Shown here one piece after another: positions 26,583-34,874 of a stretch of DNA of 64,000 nucleotides (positions are counted from its first letter, which is position 1; each line of letters begins with the position of its first letter). The stretch is from Prevotella merdae (GTDB lineage: Bacteria > Bacteroidota > Bacteroidia > Bacteroidales > Bacteroidaceae). The position numbers and the translations under genes were made by a program. The stretch is from positions 138,336-202,335 of the forward strand of contig NZ_LT985326.1 of the NCBI RefSeq assembly GCF_900290275.1, read 5' to 3'. Under the pieces are notes generated by a model, which did not search any database, was not told where the DNA came from, and worked only from the letters and a program-made list of their open reading frames with translations.

Positions 26583-27653
26583 TCAAAGTTTGAAAGTCTG
26601 TCGCATAGTATTCATCTTGGCTTCCGTCTCCTCCCATTCCGACTGGCACGTGCTGTCCTTAAGCAATCCGCCACCAGCATATAATGTGTATTGGTCAGAC
26701 TGGGTATTGTCTTGCCCGTCTATCTTCATACAGCGCAACGTAACAAACAAGTTGGTGTCGCCGTCGGGGTCAAGTGTTCCGGCAAATCCGCTATAATAAT
26801 CGCGCGGAGCCGACTCGTTGTGTGTAATAAAGTCGCGTGTATCGGCCTTGGGCATACCGCATACAGCAGGCGTAGGATGAAGAGCATTAAGTAAGTTGCC
26901 TATATGGGCTGTGTCGTTAAGACAGAAGCTTATGTCCGACCTAAGATGCACAAGGTCGCCGGCCCGCGAGGTGTAGGGACCAAATACCGAGAAGTCGGAA
27001 GTGTAGTGCTCTATACACTCGGTGATGTAGGTCTCGACATAGCGTTGTTCCTGAATATTCTTAGTGCTCCAGTGGATATCGTCCTTGCCTATGCCACTGC
27101 CCGAAACGTCAAACCCCAATTGGCTGCCACTCAAGCGCATAGTACCTGCCAACGCCATTGTTTGCATGTTGCCACACTTGCCGCTTACAAGAATCTCGGG
27201 TGTAGCAATAAGCCATGTGCCGCTACGCTTTGTGCTGAACAAGGCCACGAACAATCGAGGATACTTATTGCAGGCACGTGCAAAGAGCGACAATGCCGGT
27301 ATGTGCTCAGTGGCCTTTAGGCGTGCACTTCGTGCCAAAACAATCTTCTGGAACGTTCCATCACGCAACTGAGCATGAAAGTTCTCAAAGTCGATGGCAT
27401 ATCTGTCGCGCTCAGCCTCGTAGTCGGCATCAATTAGATGAGCCTCCTGCTTGCAATCGTCGGCAATGTCAACGGGCTCCCATTCGGCATCAAGAAGCAA
27501 TATAGGACACTGGGCAGATGTATCGAAAGGGGCAATAACAAAACCGCGCCGCCCGTTGAGTTCGGCGAGCGACGCTATTTCTTCAGGCTCATTGTTGAGT
27601 CGATTGCGGTAGACTTGCGTTGTATGTGGCAGTCGGAAGTATACGAAACTCAT
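26583..27653 (-). CDS. menF: Isochorismate synthase
   Basis: 356 residues with the chorismate-binding fold: 'FQKIVLARSARLKATEHIP', 'ALAGTMRLSG', 'LHPTPAVCGMPK' and 'ESAPRDYYSGFAG', the conserved MenF/EntC blocks. It isomerises chorismate to isochorismate for menaquinone. Its start overlaps the end of the thioesterase gene by 4 nt (ATGA) and it ends 8 nt before menD. Confidence 0.95.
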   Translation of the reverse strand: MSFVYFRLPHTTQVYRNRLNNEPEEIASLAELNGRRGFVIAPFDTSAQCPILLLDAEWEPVDIADDCKQEAHLIDADYEAERDRYAIDFENFHAQLRDGTFQKIVLARSARLKATEHIPALSLFARACNKYPRLFVALFSTKRSGTWLIATPEILVSGKCGNMQTMALAGTMRLSGSQLGFDVSGSGIGKDDIHWSTKNIQEQRYVETYITECIEHYTSDFSVFGPYTSRAGDLVHLRSDISFCLNDTAHIGNLLNALHPTPAVCGMPKADTRDFITHNESAPRDYYSGFAGTLDPDGDTNLFVTLRCMKIDGQDNTQSDQYTLYAGGGLLKDSTCQSEWEETEAKMNTMRQTFKL

Positions 27654-28063
27654 TTTGACGGGTTCATTACAAAGTTTGTAACCTCAACCGACGAAATAAG
27701 TTCGCCCTCTTCATTGCAAATTTCCACATGCCACTGGTGCAATGTCTTGCCCTTATGCAGTATGCGTGCAGTGGCGGTAACGGTGTCGCCTTCGAGCACA
27801 GCCTTGACATGACTGCCACTTACATTTACCCCCACACATATTTTATTAGGACATAAAGCCATAGAACCCACACCAGTCAAGTTCTCGGCAAGTGCAAGTG
27901 TGGCACCACCACTAAGGAATCCGAACACCTGACGATTGCGCTCGTCAACCTTCATTTTGGCCTGGCAAGTGTCGGGATCGTCGGTAGAGAGAAACTCCAT
28001 ACCGAGAGTCTTCGACAGTCCGTCTTGCTTCAGTCGTATCTCTTTAATTCTTTCTATATCCAT
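27650..28063 (-). CDS. menI: Hotdog-fold thioesterase, probable DHNA-CoA thioesterase
   Basis: 137 residues, PaaI/MenI-type hotdog fold. The active-site helix is 'FGFLSGGATLALAENL' (about 47-62; SGG in place of the usual HGG, with the acidic Glu in AEN). Other family strands: 'CVGVNVSGSHVKAVLEGDTV', 'WHVEICNEEGELISSVEVT'. Overlap with menF and presence in the men run make DHNA-CoA hydrolysis the likely job; a general acyl-CoA thioesterase is the alternative. The His-to-Ser change in the motif is worth noting. Confidence 0.8.
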   Translation of the reverse strand: MDIERIKEIRLKQDGLSKTLGMEFLSTDDPDTCQAKMKVDERNRQVFGFLSGGATLALAENLTGVGSMALCPNKICVGVNVSGSHVKAVLEGDTVTATARILHKGKTLHQWHVEICNEEGELISSVEVTNFVMNPSK

Positions 28064-28079
28064 AGTTGTTGATTTATTG

Positions 28080-29129
28080 TTATGCTTCTCTTAAAAAGTC
28101 GAGAGCTTCTTCTATCTCTTCTTTAGTTGCAGTCTGGTTGATGCGGATGTCGCCAATACCTCCGAGCAGCGTGAAATTGATAATGCCCGACGTGTTCTTC
28201 TTGTCGTGACGCATCAGTTCGAGCAGTTCGGGATAGTCGTCGCATGTATAAGGCAGACGATCATAATGGTCGAGAATGAACCTCACCGTCTGATGCATCT
28301 TGTCGGTAGGGAAGCCTGTCTTGCGCGCACTAAGATACAACTCGCACACCATACCGTAAGCCACGGCATATCCATGCAATACGGGACGACCGTGTTTCAT
28401 GGCAAACGACTCGAGTGCATGGCCCACAGTATGGCCTAAGTTTAATGCTTTTCGTATGCCGTGCTCATGAGGATCTTCGGTAACAATACGCTCCTTGACC
28501 TTTATAGATTCGGCTACCATACGCTGCAACTGGGCAAGGTCGGGCTGGGCAAGGTTGAAGCCCACAAGCTCTGCCCAATGTTTATTGTCCGAGATAAGAC
28601 CATGCTTCAACATCTCGGCATAGCCCGAGCAGATGTTGTCGTGGTCTAGAGTATCAAGAAATTGTGTGTTGATGATGACAAACTTGCTGTCGGAGAACAC
28701 ACCAATCTCGTTCTTCAGTCCGCCAAAGTTGATGCCAGTCTTTCCTCCCACCGATGCGTCGACCATGGCAAGCAACGTGGTAGGGATATTTATAAAGTCG
28801 ATGCCACGCTTGAAGGTAGATGCCGCAAAGCCACCAAGGTCGGTAACCATGCCGCCACCAAGGTTAATCATCAGCGAATGGCGTGTTGCGCCACCCTGGC
28901 TAAGAGCCGTCCATACCTCGGCAAGCGAGTCGAGTGTCTTGTTAGTATCGCCTGCCTTTATCACTATAGACTGTGCCCCTTTAAGGCAGAGAAAGTTCTG
29001 AAGCTTTGGAAGACACATGTCGTGTGTGGTCTGGTCGGTAAGAATAAATATCTTGTCGTGCTCGCATTCGGCTATAGCATTAACGAGGTCGCGCTCGAGA
29101 TTTCCTGACACAATAACTTTCTGGTTCAT
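28080..29129 (-). CDS. aroB: 3-dehydroquinate synthase
   Basis: 349 residues. It converts DAHP to 3-dehydroquinate in the shikimate pathway and so feeds chorismate to menF downstream. Visible NAD-binding and metal-site blocks: 'INLGGGMVTDLGGFAASTFK', 'FINIPTTLLAMVDASVGGKT', 'GYAEMLKHGLI', and 'RKALNLGHTVGHALES' with metal-binding His residues. Lies 16 nt before the thioesterase gene, so probably in the men operon. Confidence 0.96.
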   Translation of the reverse strand: MNQKVIVSGNLERDLVNAIAECEHDKIFILTDQTTHDMCLPKLQNFLCLKGAQSIVIKAGDTNKTLDSLAEVWTALSQGGATRHSLMINLGGGMVTDLGGFAASTFKRGIDFINIPTTLLAMVDASVGGKTGINFGGLKNEIGVFSDSKFVIINTQFLDTLDHDNICSGYAEMLKHGLISDNKHWAELVGFNLAQPDLAQLQRMVAESIKVKERIVTEDPHEHGIRKALNLGHTVGHALESFAMKHGRPVLHGYAVAYGMVCELYLSARKTGFPTDKMHQTVRFILDHYDRLPYTCDDYPELLELMRHDKKNTSGIINFTLLGGIGDIRINQTATKEEIEEALDFLREA

Positions 29130-29156
29130 AATGGCTCCTGATTTTTAAAGGTTCTA

Positions 29157-30299
29157 CTATTTCATTTCAATTCTTCTTTGCTCTTTTATCGATTGCTCAG
29201 ACAGTACCGATATGGATGTCCACAGCGCGAGGTCGTCAATAGAGGCAGGAAATATGCTGTTGCCAAGCATGTCGTCCTCGATAGCACGCAGCATAACATA
29301 GTCCATACCCTTGTGGTGGCAATCTTGCACAATGGCCTCAGTGCCCCATCTTTGCCAGTAAGCGCTTTCGTAACGGGCTATGTAAGGGGCATCGTCCTCC
29401 CACGTTTCGTGCTTGCTCAAGCCCTCGATATATATGCGACGGTTAACTCCATCCCATACACCACGTGTGCCTTGTACCTCAAAGTCCAAACTGCGTGGAC
29501 GTGGCAGCGAAGTATCGTGGGTTAAGGATATAAGCGATCCGCATTGGGTCTCTATCTGTGTAGACACGACATCGCCAAGGCATATGTTTGCGGCATCGGG
29601 GCTATCGCCATTGCCAAGCTCGATCATACGCTGTCGCATACCAACAGCCTTGGTTGCAAACGACGTCAGAGCAACAAGTCGGTCGCGCTTGCCAACACCA
29701 AGTATAAGGCAAAGCGGGGCAAGTCCGTGCGTGGGATATAGGTCGCCATTCCTACTAGTATAGAATCGGCTACGCCATACACTCTCTGTACCAATGCGTC
29801 CACCGAGATTACCGTGGTCGTCGAGCATTATATTGCGCAAATCGTGACGATAGCCGCCACGCATATATATAATGTCGCCCAACACGCCTTCGTCGGCCAT
29901 GCGTTTAACGGCAAGAATCTCACGCATAAACAGCGTGTTCTCCATAGGATATATCTTGCGTCCTTTTTGGTGTGCAAGGCGTATAAGAGGGTCGTACTCG
30001 CCCATTGCCAAGCCTCCCTTTATCTCCAACGCCACATCGCAATCACGCTCAACACATGCCATAGACTGCTCTACATGCAGATGCCACGGCGATGTGACAA
30101 CCACAAGGTCGGGTCGATGCTCGTCTATCATACGCACGTAGGCATCGCTGCCTTGATAGAAAGCAACGTTGTGCGGATACTGTATAGCGCACTTATCGGC
30201 AATCGCCACTATATTGTAGAAATCGATGCCACTCATTAGCTTAAACAGTTGTTTGCCACGGTAGCCGAATCCTATAAAAGCAATCTTTACGTGTTCCAT
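29157..30299 (-). CDS. Gfo/Idh/MocA-family oxidoreductase
   Basis: 380 residues: N-terminal NAD(P) Rossmann fold with 'KIAFIGFGYRGKQLFKLM' (5-22) and the family block 'EIKGGLAMGEYDPLIRLA' (EKP motif replaced by EIKGG), then a C-terminal substrate domain. Likely acts on a sugar or sugar-like alcohol; substrate unknown. It stands 27 nt upstream of aroB on the same strand. Not a secreted (Tat) form. Confidence 0.85.
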   Translation of the reverse strand: MEHVKIAFIGFGYRGKQLFKLMSGIDFYNIVAIADKCAIQYPHNVAFYQGSDAYVRMIDEHRPDLVVVTSPWHLHVEQSMACVERDCDVALEIKGGLAMGEYDPLIRLAHQKGRKIYPMENTLFMREILAVKRMADEGVLGDIIYMRGGYRHDLRNIMLDDHGNLGGRIGTESVWRSRFYTSRNGDLYPTHGLAPLCLILGVGKRDRLVALTSFATKAVGMRQRMIELGNGDSPDAANICLGDVVSTQIETQCGSLISLTHDTSLPRPRSLDFEVQGTRGVWDGVNRRIYIEGLSKHETWEDDAPYIARYESAYWQRWGTEAIVQDCHHKGMDYVMLRAIEDDMLGNSIFPASIDDLALWTSISVLSEQSIKEQRRIEMK

Positions 30300-30303
30300 A
30301 CTG

Positions 30304-30311
30304 CAAATCTA
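30304..30311 (-). promoter_or_regulatory. -7 box TAGATTTG close to the Gfo/Idh start
   Basis: The box ends 4 nt before the ATG at 30299; if used, the mRNA would be leaderless or nearly so. Confidence 0.35.
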
Positions 30312-30407
30312 ATGAATAAAATCGGTAATGCAAAATAAATGAGCAGGTAAAAGTTATGCTTTTTGTGTATACACCGCTTGGAGCAAGTGATACGAGTATA
30401 AAAAACA

Positions 30408-30455
30408 CGGACACCGCAAACCAAACAACCAATATTGTCTGGTTTGCGGTGTCCG
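30408..30455 (-). terminator. Intrinsic terminator of the ribonucleotide reductase gene
   Basis: cggacaccgcaaacca (30408-30423) pairs perfectly with tggtttgcggtgtccg (30440-30455); on the minus strand the stem is followed by TGTTTTTTATA. The rest of the gap 30300-30514 shows nothing else. Confidence 0.88.
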
Positions 30456-30514
30456 CATTATATAGAGCAGTGTCGGCTTGGGGTAAGCTGTAGACACTAA
30501 AAATAAACATGACT

Positions 30515-33085
30515 TTATCCGCAGCGCGACGTGCCGCAGTTCTTGCAGATAAGGCAACCCTCCTGGTATACAAGAGTCTCCTGTCCGCATACTGGGCAAA
30601 CCTGTCCCTTGACTTCGGTACCATCGACAACATATTTCTTTAGGGCGCGTTCAACACCATTCTTCCAGGTATTGATACTTTCGTCCTTAAGCTGAAGCGA
30701 ACCAACCAACTTAATAACGTGGTCGATTGGCATACGATAACGCAATACGCCGGAGATTAACTTAGCATAATTCCAATACTCAGGGTTGAACTTCTCTGAC
30801 AGACCTTCAACCGTAGTCTTATAGCCACGCTTGTTCTCGAACTGGAAATCGTAACGCTTCTTGCCATCAGGTCCAGTCTGCTTGATGATGCGACCTTTGG
30901 TAACTGTCTTAGGCAATGCAATGCCTTCCTCGTCGTCTTGCAAACCAGTAAAAATCTCGTATGGATAGCCATCGAGCAAACCTATAAATGCCACCCATTT
31001 CTCCTTATTGTTTTGGAAACGCACAACATCACACTCAAGTTCCTTAGGACGAGTCTCGGTAACAACACGTCCATCTACCTGAACAACATGCTTTTCCTTA
31101 ACGGCAGGAGCCGAGGTCTTCTTCTTGTCCTTCTTAGATGCAGAAACAAGTACACCCGAACGACTGCCATCGCGATATATAGTGCATCCCTTGCAACCAG
31201 AACGCCAAGCCTCAACATAGAGACGGTCTACAAGATCCTCGTCTACATCATTTGGTAGGTTTACGGTTACGCTGATAGAATGGTCGACCCACTTCTGTAT
31301 GGCTCCCTGCATACGCACCTTCATCAACCAGTCTACATCATTGGCTGTTGCCTTATAGTATGGCGAACGTGCCACAAGCTGGTCAATCTCTTCCTGAGTA
31401 TATCGTTTATCGGTATCAATGCCGTTGATGCGCATCCATTCAAGGAACTTTTTGTGATATACAATATATTCCTCAAACGAGTCGCCTACTTCGTCCACAA
31501 AGTCGACATGCACCTCAGGGTCGCCTGGATTTACCTTGCGGCGGCGCTTGTATACGGGCATAAATACAGGTTCAATACCACTTGTAGTCTGCGTCATAAG
31601 CGATGTAGTACCGGTAGGAGCAATGGTAAGACATGCAATATTGCGGCGTCCGTAGGTCATGATATCGTTGTAGAGCTGTTCATCGGCTTCCTTTATACGC
31701 AACAAGAATGGATTGTTCTTCTCGCGCTGGGCATCAAATATGCTAAAGGCTCCACGCTCTTGTGCCATTGTTACAGATGAGCGATAGGCCGAAAGAGCCA
31801 ATGTGCGATGCACCTCAACACTAAAGTCGGTTGCCTGCTGTGTGCCATAGCGCAAGCCCATAGCAGCAATCATGTCGCCTTCGGCTGTTATGCCTACACC
31901 TGTGCGACGACCCTTTGAACTCTTGTCTTTTATCTTCTCCCATAGATGATATTCGGCATGCTTGATGTCGTCGCACTGTGGGTCGTGCTTTATCTTATCC
32001 ATTATGAGGTCAATCTTCTCAAGTTCCAGGTCGATGATATCGTCCATCATGCGCTGTGCCTTAGCTACATGCTCGCGGAAGAGATTGAAGTTGAAGCTTG
32101 CCTCAGGCGTAAATGGATTCTCCACGTAAGAGTAGAGATTTACAGAGAGCAGACGGCATGAGTCGTAAGGGCAGAGCGGTATCTCGCCACAAGGATTGGT
32201 GCTAACTGTACGGAAGCCAAGGTCGGCATAGCAGTCGGGAATACTTTCGCGCAGAATTGTATCCCAGAACAGAACGCCAGGCTCTGCACTCTTCCATGCA
32301 TTGTGCACAATCTTCTTCCACAACTGCTTGGCAGATATCTCCTGCGACATCAACGGCTTGTCTGAGTCGATAGGAAACTTCTGTATGTATGGCTTATCGT
32401 CAACGACAGCCTGCATAAACTCATCGTCTATCTTTACGCTAACGTTGGCGCCGGTAACCTTTCCCTCTGTCATCTTGGCATCGATAAAAGCCTCGCTTTC
32501 AGGATGCTTTATGCTTACAGAGAGCATCAATGCGCCACGACGACCATCTTGAGCAACCTCGCGTGTAGAATTGCTATAACGCTCCATAAAAGGTACAAGT
32601 CCGGTAGAGGTAAGTGCCGAGTTGTTAACAGGCGAACCTTTCGGGCGAATCTGTGATAAGTCGTGTCCTACTCCACCACGACGTTTCATAAGCTGCACTT
32701 GCTCCTCGTCAAGTCGCATGATAGCTCCATACGAGTCACCATCTCCCTCAACACCTATCACAAAGCAATTGCTAAGCGATGCCACCTGATGACTATTGCC
32801 TATACCAGTCATTGGGCTGCCAGCCGGAACAATGTAGCGGAAGTGGTCGAGCAAATTGAACACCTCTTGCTCGGTCATCGGATTGGCGTATTTCTTTTCA
32901 ATACGCGCTATCTCGCGGGCTATACGCCAGTGCATGTCTTCAGGCGAACTCTCGTATATATTGCCGAAGCTATCCTTCATGGCATACTTGTTCACCCATA
33001 CGCGTGCAGCAAGTTCGTCGCCAGCGAAATACTGTAACGAGGCGTTGAAAGCCTCGTCGTAAGTGTATGTTTTTTTATTTTCCAT
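30515..33085 (-). CDS. nrdJ: Adenosylcobalamin-dependent ribonucleotide reductase (class II)
   Basis: 856 residues from the ATG at 33085 (MENKKTYTYDEAFNASLQYF); a frame extension to 33133 lacks family sequence. It reduces ribonucleotides using B12-generated radicals, needing no oxygen or accessory activase. Key blocks: 'SLSNCFVIGVEGDGDSYGAI', 'NPCGEIPLCPYDSCRLLSVN' with a redox Cys, 'ACLTIAPTGTTSLMTQTTSG', and a C-terminal zinc ribbon CPVCG...CKNCGTSRCG with the terminal CxxC-type thiols. It has its own promoter box and terminator. Confidence 0.95.
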   Translation of the reverse strand: MENKKTYTYDEAFNASLQYFAGDELAARVWVNKYAMKDSFGNIYESSPEDMHWRIAREIARIEKKYANPMTEQEVFNLLDHFRYIVPAGSPMTGIGNSHQVASLSNCFVIGVEGDGDSYGAIMRLDEEQVQLMKRRGGVGHDLSQIRPKGSPVNNSALTSTGLVPFMERYSNSTREVAQDGRRGALMLSVSIKHPESEAFIDAKMTEGKVTGANVSVKIDDEFMQAVVDDKPYIQKFPIDSDKPLMSQEISAKQLWKKIVHNAWKSAEPGVLFWDTILRESIPDCYADLGFRTVSTNPCGEIPLCPYDSCRLLSVNLYSYVENPFTPEASFNFNLFREHVAKAQRMMDDIIDLELEKIDLIMDKIKHDPQCDDIKHAEYHLWEKIKDKSSKGRRTGVGITAEGDMIAAMGLRYGTQQATDFSVEVHRTLALSAYRSSVTMAQERGAFSIFDAQREKNNPFLLRIKEADEQLYNDIMTYGRRNIACLTIAPTGTTSLMTQTTSGIEPVFMPVYKRRRKVNPGDPEVHVDFVDEVGDSFEEYIVYHKKFLEWMRINGIDTDKRYTQEEIDQLVARSPYYKATANDVDWLMKVRMQGAIQKWVDHSISVTVNLPNDVDEDLVDRLYVEAWRSGCKGCTIYRDGSRSGVLVSASKKDKKKTSAPAVKEKHVVQVDGRVVTETRPKELECDVVRFQNNKEKWVAFIGLLDGYPYEIFTGLQDDEEGIALPKTVTKGRIIKQTGPDGKKRYDFQFENKRGYKTTVEGLSEKFNPEYWNYAKLISGVLRYRMPIDHVIKLVGSLQLKDESINTWKNGVERALKKYVVDGTEVKGQVCPVCGQETLVYQEGCLICKNCGTSRCG

Positions 33086-33130
33086 TTGTCGAATTACGTA
33101 ATTTGAAATTTTTACAAAATAATGCGAGTG

Positions 33131-33138
33131 CAAAACTA
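33131..33138 (-). promoter_or_regulatory. -7 box TAGTTTTG of nrdJ
   Basis: Minus-strand TAnnTTTG match 45 nt upstream of the ATG at 33085. The short leader has no room for a cobalamin riboswitch. Confidence 0.55.
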
Positions 33139-33178
33139 CAATAATATTTTGACATTTACAAATGTAGACTAACAGAAA

Positions 33179-33228
33179 TGTCAGTTGTTAAGCTATTGCT
33201 TATTTACGCAATAACTTAACAACTGACA
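33179..33228 (-). terminator. 21-bp hairpin after the metallophosphatase gene
   Basis: tgtcagttgttaagctattgc (33179-33199) pairs with 33208-33228 with one mismatch and an 8-nt loop. No clear U-run follows, so it may be a rho-independent terminator of weak type. Confidence 0.65.
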
Positions 33229-33278
33229 CTTTACCACTATTACCTAGGCAGTACACCTTGCTAAAAAGTAGAACAGTT

Positions 33279-34793
33279 TTACTCCAGCAAGAACGGACGG
33301 TTGTTTCTGTTAACGATAGTATAAGTATAGGTTTGGTTGAACCTATTAATAAAGATAACCTTTATTGTGCGATACTTCTTAGACGAAGGACGGGCACGGA
33401 AGAGGTGACGTGTCTTGGCAAGCTGATGCTTAAGAGGTTTGGTCAGCAAGAAAGCCTCGTCGTTGTCTGTAAACTGCTGCATACGTCCCTTGTACTTTCC
33501 ATCCTCATACCACACTACACGACAATGGGGGTCCCACTCCCATACATTAGCAACCACATAATTCTTTTGCGTGCGAAACTCGCCTGGCTTGTATACTCGC
33601 ATTTGTAATACCGACTTAGAGTTGGTAGCTTTATACTGCCACTTCATCGATGTGCCATCTATTGTTGCAACCATATAACCGTTAGGAGCACCATCGCGAT
33701 TTAGATTGCTTGTCCACCATGCACCACAGGCAGCTGCTATATTGTGCTGATAAAGACGTGGCGTTACCTCCACATTCTCGAAGAAATGGGTGTGTCCGGC
33801 AAAGACATGCGCCTCGTAAGGCTCTAATATTTCAGCAAGACGCTGTGCATTGAGTATATTGTCGATAGTTTCCATGGAGTTCCATGCAGGCGCATGCATA
33901 TTGAGAATTATCATTACATCCTTGGGCACATAACTAAGGTCGCGCTCAAGCCAGCGCAAGTCCTCCTCGGTTATCTCCTCCTCATACTTGCACGAACCAC
34001 GATAGTTGATATTCTTTATAGTAACAACATGGCACTTGCCTATATTGAACGAATAGCACGTCGGACCAAAAAACTCACCGAACATCTGTTCGGCATAATG
34101 CGGTGCACCAAGTTGCGAGTTGTGAAGGTCGGCGTATGCCTTCTGAAAGTCGTGGTTGCCTATGCATTGGAAGAAGGTCATTCGACTATTCTTTATCGAC
34201 TGCTTGTACTGTGCATACAACTTCATGTTGTCGAACACCACATCACCCAACGTCATGCCAATCACATCTCCCGTCTTGCGCAAGTTGGATGCCGTGTGCA
34301 TTATACTTGTAACCGTCTCCTGACGCCAGCGTTTCATATCGTGCGCATTAAGTATCTGAGGGTCGCTTATGGCTATATAGTGAAAGCGGTTGGATACAGA
34401 GTCGCGGCGATGCAGCACAAAGCTTGCCTTACGTCCCTCCTCAATTACCTTGGCCACTGGCATATAATATCCACATGCTATACCATCAGTCTGCGGCAGT
34501 ACATACTCGCAAGGTGTAGATATGGATACAAACTTGCTTACCGCCGTATCGGTAGCAAGTTGCCACATACCATTACGGTCGGTTCGGCAGAACTCACGTC
34601 CATTGTTCACCACAACTCCGGCAATACCCTTGCCCTCATCATCTACTACACTACCCTTCAACACCAACGGCTTGTCGGCAGGCTTACCACTGACAAGACC
34701 AACAAACAACATAAGTCCCAGGAAGACTCTAATACTCATAAGCATCATCGTTTTAGTCTTCGCAAAGATACCTGTTCTATGTTTCATAACCAT
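33279..34793 (-). CDS. Secreted calcineurin-like metallophosphatase
   Basis: 504 residues. The hydrophobic signal (SIRVFLGLMLFVGLVSG) starts near residue 20, so the true start may be Met16/17 rather than the ATG at 34793. An N-terminal Ig/CarboxypepD-like domain (45-120) precedes the phosphatase core with metal motifs 'IAISDPQI', 'GMTLGDVVFDN', 'GNHDFQKA', 'NMHAPAWN' and 'FAGHTHFFEN', then a C-terminal beta domain. This three-part layout is the MetallophosN/Metallophos/MetallophosC family of Bacteroidetes. Substrate unknown; a phosphomonoester or phosphodiester outside the cytoplasm is expected. Confidence 0.88.
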   Translation of the reverse strand: MVMKHRTGIFAKTKTMMLMSIRVFLGLMLFVGLVSGKPADKPLVLKGSVVDDEGKGIAGVVVNNGREFCRTDRNGMWQLATDTAVSKFVSISTPCEYVLPQTDGIACGYYMPVAKVIEEGRKASFVLHRRDSVSNRFHYIAISDPQILNAHDMKRWRQETVTSIMHTASNLRKTGDVIGMTLGDVVFDNMKLYAQYKQSIKNSRMTFFQCIGNHDFQKAYADLHNSQLGAPHYAEQMFGEFFGPTCYSFNIGKCHVVTIKNINYRGSCKYEEEITEEDLRWLERDLSYVPKDVMIILNMHAPAWNSMETIDNILNAQRLAEILEPYEAHVFAGHTHFFENVEVTPRLYQHNIAAACGAWWTSNLNRDGAPNGYMVATIDGTSMKWQYKATNSKSVLQMRVYKPGEFRTQKNYVVANVWEWDPHCRVVWYEDGKYKGRMQQFTDNDEAFLLTKPLKHQLAKTRHLFRARPSSKKYRTIKVIFINRFNQTYTYTIVNRNNRPFLLE

Positions 34794-34806
34794 TGCATTT
34801 ATAAAT

Positions 34807-34843
34807 ATAGGAGACTACGGCTCTAAAGCCATAGCCTCCTACT
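34807..34843. repeat. Hairpin of the gtaggagg family
   Basis: ggagactacggct (34810-34822) pairs with agccatagcctcc (34827-34839) with two G-T type mismatches and a 4-nt loop; cctcctac on the right edge matches the members at 20843-20936. Sits after the SLBB gene, same strand, and may serve as its terminator. Confidence 0.65.
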
Positions 34844-34874
34844 ACGTTTTGAATAGTAAAAATTGACGTGTGCC

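Noticed and set aside
26575..26649. Longer MenD start at 26649
   Set aside because: Would overlap menF by 67 nt and adds 25 residues not typical of MenD.
33086..33278. Cobalamin riboswitch before the B12-dependent reductase
   Set aside because: The leader is only about 40 nt after the promoter box; the palindrome upstream belongs to the preceding gene's end.
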